Assembly: GCA_020650975.1 (NCBI GenBank)
Contig: JAIPMN010023531.1
Coordinates: 1,484-25,940, forward strand
Direction: 5' to 3'
DNA from: Apostichopus californicus
Taxonomy: Eukaryota > Echinodermata > Holothuroidea > Aspidochirotida > Stichopodidae
Length of the DNA stretch: 24,457 nucleotides
The notes below the pieces were generated by a model. It made no database searches. It saw nothing but the letters and a program-made list of their open reading frames with translations, and was not told where the DNA came from. Both the position numbers and the translations under genes were made by a program. Below are positions 1 through 10,000 of this stretch, piece by piece; position 1 is the stretch's first letter; each line of letters opens with the position of its first letter.

Positions 1-391
1 CTATAGTAATAAATATATAATACACAATGGTACTAAATATACTATAGTATATATAATACACAATGGTACTAAATATACTATAGTAATAAATATATAAAAC
101 ACAATGGTACTAAATATACTATAGTATATATAATACACAATGGTACTAAATGTACTATAGTAATAAATATATAATACACAATGGTACTAAATATACTATA
201 GTATATATAATACACAATGGTACTAAATATACTATAGTAATAAATATATAAAACACAATGGTAATAAATATATGATAGCAATAAATATATAATACACAAT
301 GGTAATAAATATACTATTTAGTCATAAATATATAATATACAATGGTACTAAATATACTATATAGTCATAAATATATAATACACTAAATATA
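1..391. repeat. AT-rich tandem repeat with alternating 41/36-bp units
   Basis: About ten units are anchored on CTATAG and CAATGGTACTAAATATA. In the first 230 bases, 41-bp units (containing GTAATAAATATATAA) alternate strictly with 36-bp units (GTATATATAA), giving a 77-bp higher-order period with starts at 1, 42, 78, 119, 155, 196 and 232. After 232 the alternation breaks down: units at 273, 314 and 357 are 35-43 bp and carry TAGTCATAAA or TAGCAATAAA variants. The repeat runs off the left edge, so its full size is unknown. It lies in intronic DNA upstream of the first visible usherin exon. The minus strand is open for 73 codons here only because the unit is stop-poor on that strand. Confidence 0.95.
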
Positions 392-748
392 CTGTTGATT
401 ATAACCAGTCCCCTTTATCAAAGAGGAGGGAGAGAATGGGATGGGCTGATAGATGGTTCAAAGTAGCAGCAATCATTTTACCACCCTACTGCAAAGCAGT
501 TTTCAATATCTTATTGTCATTTGATTGTCTATTTTTAACCATCTTCACTGTCTGGGAATGATTTGGAGAGTAAGAGCCTCCAGGAAAATACATGTGATCA
601 ATCTCACAATTTTTTAAGTGTGCTTAAAAAATGCAATACAGGTTACCTTTGAGAAGATGGCATGGAAATACTCTCTCTCTTTGAAGCTGTTCTCCTTGAT
701 TCCACGAAAGACACTGATTTCAAATCAAATTGTCTCTCTAATTTCCAG
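392..748 (+). other. USH2A: 3' end of an upstream usherin intron
   Basis: This is non-repetitive AT-rich sequence without a recognisable coding segment. It ends in a pyrimidine-rich stretch and TTTCCAG at 742-748, the acceptor of the first visible exon. The exon carrying the first half of the interrupted laminin-EGF module must lie to the left of the window. An open frame continues upstream of 749 to an ATG at 662, but those residues do not resemble a laminin-EGF module, so I treat them as intron. Confidence 0.75.
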
Positions 749-1094
749 GGAAGAAGATGCGATCAGTGTGAGGATAATTCATACGACCTGCAGTCTAGCA
801 ACCAAGACGGGTGCACTCCCTGTTCTTGTAACACCGCGGGCACCATCGACGGATCCATGACATGCGACTCTGCGAATGGCAGTTGTCAGTGTAAAGCCAA
901 TGTGATTGGTCAGATATGTAACCAGTGCAACTCCAATACCTACGGACTGGACGCTGGCGATGAAGACGGGTGTTCGCCGTGCGACTGTGACCTCAGGGGA
1001 ACAGTGTCTTTCGGCAGCGCGTGCAACCAGAATACAGGACAATGTCCCTGCCTGGCTTTCAGGACGGAGAGACGGTGTGATGCATGCTCACCAG
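749..1094 (+). CDS. USH2A: Usherin exon 1 of window: laminin-EGF modules
   Basis: Acceptor TTTCCAG and donor CCAG|GTCAGT; starts in phase 0 and leaves one base. It encodes 115 residues: the tail of one laminin-EGF module ([17 protein letters not shown]), one complete module ([11 protein letters not shown] to [13 protein letters not shown]) and most of a third ([17 protein letters not shown] to RRCDACSPG). The cysteine spacing CxCxxxG..C..GxCxC..GxxCxxC is the eight-cysteine laminin-type pattern. Such modules make a rod-like disulfide-rich stalk behind the laminin N-terminal domain. NGS (in ANGSCQC) is a possible N-glycosylation site. The antisense frame here is open for 87 codons but has no domain logic. 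Confidence 0.93.
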
Positions 1095-4000
1095 GTCAGT
1101 CTTTAGGTGAAAAGTATATTTTATGATGTGTAGAATGGGACATCTCATTCTTGTATTTTAGAGTATTGTGTAAGGTTACATATATACGCCAGTATGTCAT
1201 TGATTCATGAACAAAGAGACATGTTGTAAAGACTATAAGTCTATGCTGTAGGCACCCTTTTCTTTACATATTAATCTTACACATTAATCTTTATCAAACA
1301 ACTAAAATTGCTGTTCAGATGGCCCTTATCAAATTTCCAGTTAGTCTGATGAACAATAAACGATAATGTCATTGAATTGTGAAGAACAGGGATGAGTGAA
1401 TCAAAGATTTTGTTAAGGAGTGGGTGTGGCCCTGGTGTCCTTGAAGCCGACTCCCTGGAGGTCATCAGCCAGAAAAGCAACATTTAGACATCAAATGGTG
1501 CATACTGAAGCATATTCAGACTAGAAATGAGGTCTAAATGCAAGTTTCTGCTATGACTAATTTTGAATTTTCGTGACAGTTTGAAAAACATGGGAGGTAG
1601 GGGGGTGGGAAGGTACCCTCAAATATCCCCTGTATCTATGCCTGGAGAAAAAGGAAACTAGATTTGTCTATGCTGTAGTCATACCTTTCTTTATACATTA
1701 ATCTGATTGGACAACTAACATTGCTGTTCAGATCGTCTAGCTAATCTAGATAATCTGATTGACAATCAGCAATATTTTTTGGTCAAGTTAACGCCTTGTA
1801 CAATTTGTTATCACATGATGGCACCTTTCTTTTTGATGCTAGGAAACAGGATGCTCATAAATATTATTTTATATATCATAAATGTTATCATGATGTTTCT
1901 TGCATTGATACGTACAGTCTATACTTTGCTAACAAAATTTTTTATAATCAAGGAAATTTTAAAATATTTTTTATTCATCTGGCTTTATGATGTCACTGTA
2001 TGTTGTAGATGGTATTGTCATAGTCATTTGTTAGAATGGAATTGTAAAAATTAATTACTTTTGCTAATTGAAATATTTTCCCAAACGAACTGGGGAGGCT
2101 AACAATCAGGATGGTTAACTTAACAGGTATGGTCCAAAAAGAAATAAAGAAAAAATACCAAGACAAGACTCAACAAACTGTTTAACCTTCTTGTATGTAA
2201 GCAGGAAATCGCGAAGAAGCCTAATTGGCTTATCAAAGCCGCAAGCTGACAGAAGTCAGTCTCTTAGATTCATATTTGACGTCCATGATTATGAAATGTC
2301 AGTTGTCAACAACTCTGTAACTGGACGACATACATTAATCTTGGAGTGACTCGAACTGGGGACCTTACGATTGGAAGGCACCGGCGTTAACCACTGAGCT
2401 AACACTCCTAAAGTTGTGACTCTTGTCTTGTGACTCTTGACTCAGATTGTCAAACTTACACTGTCAATAGTATAGGATAACATAGCCTACCAAGTCCCAA
2501 TTTTTTGTTTGTGCACAGCTTGTAAGGTTTCGGCCTTTCACGCAACGTATCCCTGCACATATTTAAGTTTATTTTATTCTTATTTTTACAGGATACTTTA
2601 TCAACCCCTCTGGTCAAGGATGCCAAGAGTGTGGCTGTGACCCTGTTGGTTCTGAAATCGGTACTCTGTGTGACTCACTCAGTGGACAGTGTGTATGTAA
2701 AGAGGGTGATTCTGGGGTGACTGGCAGACAATGTGACTCTTGCCTTCCAGAGTACTTCAACTTTAACACTGCTCTAGGAAGGTAAAATTTAATTTACTGC
2801 TTGAATCATTCTATAAGTTACCAATATCTGCAAGCTCATTGTTAAGCTTCTCAGCATATTCTGCAGTCTGTATCCAAACATATTATTGATTACTTGGCAC
2901 AGTACCCATTAAACATACTGTACGCAGAAGGCAGTTCTGTTAATCCATTTTCAGAAATCTTGTACCACACATATGAGAGATTACAATAGCTCTGTACCAA
3001 AGTAATTGAATCTTAATATGACTTACTCCCTCTCTTTTGTCCATCTGTCTAGGTGCGAACCATGTGACTGTGATGTCCGTGGCAGTGTCAATGATACCTG
3101 CGATGACAATACCGGTCAGTGTTCCTGTAAGGAACTGGTGACCGGTCGACGATGCGATACCTGTCAGACTGGCTCCAGCAATCTTCAAGAGAATAATCCG
3201 CAGGGGTGCAGTAAAGGTGACATTACTTGATCACTGTTTCAACCAAATGCTTTACTTTACCAAGTTTTTTTGATGTATTATTCATGAGGAGGAAAAGTCA
3301 TTCTCACATGAACAATCATCATCTATTTCTAAATGACGAAACTTTGTTATTACTGTATCTTTCATACAATGAGTTTTATCGCAGTAAAATTTAATGTACC
3401 CTTTTTGGTACAGCTGTTTCTTATTCCCAAAAGACAAATATTCTTGCACTTCTGTTGTCATAAAGAACTAATGTTTGTTTTATAGTTTCTGCTCACTCTC
3501 TATGTTAGATAATGCTTAACACTTGTCACAATCCTTCAGGAAGCAGATTTCAAATTCGCAGCGTTTTGAACGTCTTCTTTGAAAGATGCAATACATCACT
3601 ACTTAGTGGGTGAATGACTTGAAGCTAGAAACAAGTCTTGCCCTCCACGTGCCTTACTCCTTGCCCTCCACGTGCCCTCTCCTTGCCCTCCACTTGACCT
3701 TCTCCTTGCTCCCCATACTTGTCCATTTCTATTGCTTACCCACAGGAAGAATGAGGGTTCAGTTAGCTGATACAGTGAATCTAAACCATTACTGTGAGAC
3801 TGTTTAAATTTCTATGTTACTCTTCTCTCCAGAACCTAAGCAACAGCCTCCACCGTCATGGCAACCAGTGAGCCCATATGCAATTCTCCTCTCTTGGGGT
3901 CCTCCCGACCAGCCAAATGGGATAATTAACCGATATACCGTCATCAGAAATGGAACTCGAGTGAATGGTGGTATCTTTGGTGATTCCTGGGATGGTAAGG

Positions 4001-7000
4001 GACTATCGAAAATGAAATGTGTAGTTTTTAGTTTTATCAAGATGGCTACTGTAGTTGTAAGGGACAGGGACTTACTTTCTGAACAACTGTGTCAATGTTT
4101 CCTCTGAAATGACTTCTTCTGGTACGAGTTTGTAAATCAGCAATTCCTCATGTGAGAATTCTGTGTCTGCCACTTGTGTTCAGTGTTGTGTGACCTGCTG
4201 TTTTCTTGAAGACCAATTCGAATTTAACATTTAGAAGAAAAGTCATCTATCAGAGATTTCCCTTATATTTATATCATAGCCTTACAAGGTTTTACAACCA
4301 CCCCACCCTTATCGGTTACAGACCCTGAGTACTGCCCCTAAATATGCTAGAAAATTGAATAATGGTCATTCTCATTGTAACTTCTTCAAGAATTTCATGC
4401 CTCCTGGTAAAGCATCTTCCCACACTGTGGCATTAATTTCCCTGATTTAATGCCACTAGATGTTTGGGAATGGATTTGTAGGTCAGAAAACCTATAGGAA
4501 AATATTTTTTGGCAAAAAACCAAAAACATTTAAGCATTGCTTAAGCATGCAGTAGAATTGGAGTCATAAATATCCTTTCCTCTTTTTAACATGTGGTTTA
4601 GCTTTTAAGGTGTTTCAGTAGCACATACATTTTCTTGCTCAAAGACAGACGGAAATAAACACATTCGCTTCCCAATTTTTGTTGTTATTTATGTTGTCTT
4701 TCCTTGTTTTTGTTGTTCATATTTTTCACTGCTGAGTAAACATTCTTTCTAAGTAATGTTCTCTATTTTGTCACACTAGGAGTCCAGACATATCAGGATT
4801 CGGTGTTGACCCCTTACACGACCTATTCATACGTTATCGAGGCATCTAACCAAGCAGGGACCACTCAGAGCCCCCCAATAGTAGCTAGGACCCCTGATGC
4901 CATACCTGCTGAATTTGATGTTCTTACTGTTTCTAACATTGGTAGCAGATCAGCTGACTTTTCCTGGAGTAAACCCAGTGGTAAGTATTTGCTCTTAATG
5001 GAGCTAGTTGTGTTATGTCAGTAAGGTTTTTTTTGTTAAATTTGTGCTGAACCAAAACTGTCATGATAATATGGATCATCGACTTAGTGAAATCATTTTA
5101 ATTGAGAAGTTTCAAGTTCACCTGGTTTGAGTTCCAGTTGTGAGCTAAATTATTTTTGATTGAAAGTCTGAAAATGTTCGCCATTTAAAAATAACAGTTA
5201 CATTAAAGTTGATAATTGCGTTACGATCGAAAGCAGTATATTATGTCAAATTTTTAAAAATAGAAAAATCTAAATTGTCAAAAACTTTTTGGAATTCTAG
5301 GTTACCAGGATATGAGATGTCCAAATAATCCAGGTACTGTGTAAATTGTAAATAATAATGTGATGGATAGTTCATGGCATGGTTGAGTCCTTGGATTAGA
5401 TTAATCCCCAAAATGATGGATAATGTATTTGTGTTTGGTATCTCTGTGTGCTGTAGGTACGCAAAGTTAAATCAAGAAAAAAAAATTAAAATGAAGATTT
5501 AATCTAAAGTACTGACACATGTCCATAACTATCCAGTAGTGATCGATTGGACATCAAAAACTCATTAATCCCAGATGTGGATAATCAAAGTCTGGATGAT
5601 CCCACAATTTACTGTAGCAGACAGAGTTCAGGTAAAACATCTGATCAAAATAAAACAAGTTGAAATAATAGTGAAAAAGTAAGCAACTTTCTTGTCTATT
5701 TGGAGAGTTAAGAGTTAATTGCATTCTTTCCTCTCTTTAATCCTATTAATGTAGAAATATCAGCACCAGTAGTCAACTACATTCTGACCTCTGTGACCCC
5801 CAGCCAGCCTTCACCAGCCACACAGCATTATTCTGGTCTAGGTACCGCATACGGGGCTTTAGATCTTATACCGTTCACCAACTACTCATTCAGTCTCATC
5901 GTGTGTACAGATGGTTCCTGCGGTGAAGGCCAGACTGTTCTGGGCTACACACAGTCTGCTCCTCCTGAGGGAGTTGTACCTCCTAATATAACAGCCATTG
6001 ACCAAACCTCTGTGTTTGTGACCTGGGACCATCCGCTCGAAGCGAATGGTAATCGTACAACGTTCACTTTGATTTTTAAGATTCTAATTGCAGTTCTGTG
6101 CTGGCTTGCAATATAATATGTGAGGAATGTGAATGCAAATGAGTCCTTGGATTGATATAGGATGAGTTTGTCAATTGTATGACACCAATCTTGTACACTT
6201 GGTGATATTGATAACATCCCAATGTAGTTGTGTGCTGGCTCATAGAGTCTGATATGGGAGGAATATATATGCAACAGAGTTATGCAGCAGTTATTAAATA
6301 CATTGGAACAGTCCTTTCATTGTTATGTACAACATTTTATTTAATTATAAAACCACAATGCAGTGGTGTTCTGGGCCGTTAGAGTCTAATATGTGGAATA
6401 TATATGCAAAGTGTGATGCAGCAGTTATTAAATACATTGGAACAGTCTTTTCATTGTAAAATGTACAACATTTTATTTAATTACAAAACCGCAATGCAGT
6501 GGTGTTCTGGCTGTTAGGGTCTAATATGTGGAATATATATGATTGTTATGTGATATGGTTGTTGCTTGAGTCTTCTTAGTAAATCCTCTCTCTAATTGTT
6601 GAGGAAACAGAAAAGTTAAGTCATAAACACAGCTGTTTGTATTGCTAACTTTTATGATACTGTTTTTTGTAAACACTTAACTCATATAAAGGAATAATCA
6701 TAACATATTATGGGAAGGACTTTCTGTGTATTTATCCTTCTTGCAAGTACAAAGTGGAATAAATTTCTCTCTCTGTATCACAATGCTGTCCCTTACTTTC
6801 CGGTGGTCAGTGGTCTCTTATCGGGGATCCGGTCATTCAGTTCAGAGTAATTGCACAGCGTATGGGTTCTGTCAATATGTAAATGTATATGGAGTTATGT
6901 TAAGCTTTATTAATTCATTTTGTCTCGGTTAAAAGTGTGTATGATAATTAAAAGGATACTGTCCATCTCAGTTAAGTAGAGGACTGTCTGTGCTAACGAT

Positions 7001-10000
7001 TTGATATAGTCCTTGCTGTGTGGGCTGACCACTTCATCCCTGTATGTTTCCACAAGGTACATTACTGTATGCAGCTCTTTTTGATTTGCCAGAATGATAA
7101 GAAACCAGATTTTTGGATTCGTGGTCGTTATCTGAATGATCTCTCTTCTTTCGTAGGCATCATCACTCACTATGAGTTATTTATCAGAGGTTTGCCAAAT
7201 ACAGACGGTGTCAGGGATCCTCCAGAAACCAGGATATTTCATCCAGCTGGATGGTATAACCCTCGCCCCGTATTGACCCCTCGAGAGGAACCAACCCACC
7301 CGCCCGCGACAAACTTCACACACGAAGGTGTCTTACCCTTTACATTGTATGAATTTAAGGTGACGGCCAGGAACCAGGCTGGTACCGGGGAGAGTGACTG
7401 GGTGATTTTCAGGACATTAGAAGCAGGTTTGTAAGAGAATTTTGTATTTTAACTCGACAGAGGATAAGGGCAGTACTTTATCCTCCTGTGTCTCTTTCAT
7501 TGCTTTCAATGAGCCTAACCAACTGTGAACAAAAGCAACAAATGGCGGTGTCCTATCGGTTCTGTCTAATTTATGCGAAACTCGACAAGCTTCTGTTACG
7601 CGTTTTGAAATCGTCGGCAAGGATTACCAGCAGTAGCATCTCCGTCGGACAATCTCAGGACAGCATCATGCAAGGAACGATAAATATCACAGAGAATCAT
7701 TCCAGAAGACATTCAGTTGTTTGGTGAATCTGTGATCCATGTTTCAGTCAAAGTAGTACAGAAATTAAGTGATGTTTTTACACGCAAGGCACAAAGATAC
7801 TATCCCCTTGTAGCCCTGTAGTTAACTAACGATGCAATATACAAGGTTAAAAAAAATAATAATATGGAAATATATCCAGCCAATCACAAAAGCAGATATC
7901 TTTGTACCGTCATACTTACTAGTCATTGTCCATCGACACATATCTCCGATTGAAAATCAAAAAAAAGAGGAAAGTTGTAACATATCAACAGACTGGGTCA
8001 AAGGGTAATCCTTAAAGGAGATGTGTGAGATTAGTTAATTTTATTTTCATTTTGTTTTATATCAGAGCTGTTGTTTTCATTTTGTTTTATATCAGAGCCG
8101 TTTGTTTTTATTTTGTTTTAGTTCTCTATTTGTTGTACCATGATTGATATTGATAATTGTAGAGACAGAGCAAAGATTTGAAATTAGGAATCGAAATAAG
8201 AACTTCCAGTATTGAGATACTGCGTCATTGATGCTCTTGTTTTATATCAGAGCCGTTGTTTCATTTTGTTTTATATCAGAGCCGTTGTTTCATTTTGTTT
8301 TATATCAGAGCTGTTGTTTCATTTTGTTTTATATCAGAGCCGTTATTTTCATTTTGTTTTATATCAGAGCCGTTGTTTTTATTTTGTTTTATATCAGAGC
8401 CGTTGTTTCATTTTGTTTTATATCAGAGCCGTTGTTTCATTTTGTTTTATATCAGAGACGTTGTTTTCATTTTGTTTTATATCAGAGCCGTTGTTTTCAT
8501 TTTGTTTTATATCAGAGCCGTTGTTTCATTTTGTTTTATATCAGAGTCGTTGTTTCAGTTTGTTTTATATCAATGCCGTTGTTTTTATTTTGTTTTATAT
8601 CAGAGCCGTTGTTTCATTTTGTTTTATATCAGAGCCGTTGTTTTTATTTTGTTTTATATCAGAGCCGTTGTTTTCATTTTGTTTTATCTCAGAGCCGTTA
8701 TTTATGCCGGCTCCAGCTGTTTCTGGGGCCTCAAGTACATCGGTCAATGTTATCTGGAGTCAGCCGACCGATCAAGAGGTCAGGGGTGAGGTCATCAGAT
8801 ACTCCCTCTACCAGCTCGTGACTTCATCCGATCCGTTTGCTCCTCCAGAGTCCTCCCAGGTTCGACTTTTCCTTCTTTTTTTTCTCGTTCTACCTGAAAT
8901 TCGATTTCAATTTTGTTTTTATTTTTTAGAATTATTCAATAAATTCTTGATACACTTTTGGCTAAACGGTTTGCTTAGGTGATACAAGGGAGAAATGATA
9001 TCTCATGAACACATTTTATTTCAGCAAATCTTGGCAGTTTGAATCTATATTCTGGTGGGGTCTTCATTTGAAATATTTTCTTGTCTTGGTTTTTGATTTG
9101 CATTGATTCCTCGCTCGTCGATTGCGATAGTGGTTTATAAAATTAGTAGATTATTGATTATGTAGACTCATCTGCAGTTTGGTCCTATATTCTGGTGGTC
9201 ATCATTGAAATAATTTGTAGTATTGATGGTGCCTTGTGTTAATGTATAGTTTGATTTGATTTGATTAGATATGATTTGATTTGATATGGATTGATATTCA
9301 TAGTAGTTATGCTATCTGACTGAGGAGAAATGACCTATTATATTAATATGGTTTGAGCACCACGGTATCAAACTTGCAATCTGAAAGGAGTTTATGTAGA
9401 ATTTGTTACCATAAAGTGTTGAACAAATGTACTAGAAGTATTTGAATTAACATGATCTTGTGAGATATGATCTCCAGCATTTCAATTAACTGTGTTACCA
9501 ACTGAGGGTACCACATGTAAATGCTGTTTCCTCTTCTAAAGAAAAGATAAGGTGGTAACGAAAATTTGATCGACTAGAGCAAAATTGGGAATGCATATTT
9601 TGTTTGAATAGTTAAAAATGGCCTTTACTGTGCTGAAAATTTTTTTAAGGGAAAGGGGGGAAAAGATACCTCAAGTTATCGACACCATCGTGCTGCAATA
9701 TAGCAGTAAGATTTCATTTATTATCACAAAATTAAAGATAAATTATGTAGACAAGATATTCTTCCGTTATTTCATATTTAAGCAGAGAAATATTTTCTTC
9801 CAATTGTTTGTTCTTTGCAGCTTATTCATACAAACACTGGCAACTCTCTCCAGTATCGATTGGAGGGCTTGGAACCCTATCAAGATTATTCCTTTGTTGT
9901 AGAAGTCTGCAATAGTCTCGGCTGTGTGAGAAGCACAAAGGGGTCTGGCAGGACCCTACCGTCCTGTGAGTCCAAACTTACTGTGTCTTAACATTGCATA

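Larger units (their letters stand above)
1095..2591 (+). other. USH2A: Intron 1, carrying a local duplication and a SINE
   Basis: Donor GTCAGT and acceptor TTTTTACAG bound 1,497 bp. It holds an imperfect direct duplication (1239-1360 and 1666-1770) and a minus-strand tRNA-derived SINE (about 2195-2410), both listed separately. The open stretches at 1779-2054 are AT-rich, have hydrophobic random-looking translations and match no module type of the flanking gene. Confidence 0.85.
8860..9820 (+). other. USH2A: Intron 8, with small local repeats
   Basis: The intron is 961 bp from donor GTTCGA to acceptor TTCTTTGCAG. It contains a 50-bp direct duplication (9034-9086 and 9174-9222) and a GATTT-rich low-complexity stretch (9250-9296). 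The remainder is AT-rich with no supported feature. Confidence 0.82.

Noticed and set aside
662..748. Extension of exon 1 upstream to an ATG
   Set aside because: The residues lack the laminin-EGF pattern, and a good acceptor (TTTCCAG) sits exactly before GRRCDQC.
779..1042. Antisense frame over the laminin-EGF exon
   Set aside because: It is a shadow of exon 1; the sense strand has the full cysteine pattern and splice sites.
2341..2408. Functional minus-strand tRNA gene
   Set aside because: The A box is good and an acceptor-like stem forms, but no T stem of five pairs is possible and the sequence is fused to a repeated SINE body.
7488..7727. 79-codon frame in a GC-richer part of intron 7 as an extra exon
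   Set aside because: Exon 7 joins exon 8 in frame without it, and the translation shows no FN3 features.
8236..8704. CRISPR-like array, because repeats are about 29-30 bp and regular
   Set aside because: Units are contiguous with no unique spacers, and the host is an intron-containing animal genome.
8228..8982. Three overlapping + strand open frames of 177-256 codons as hydrophobic repeat proteins
   Set aside because: They are the stop-free minisatellite in three registers. The only coding part is exon 8 at the end of one frame.
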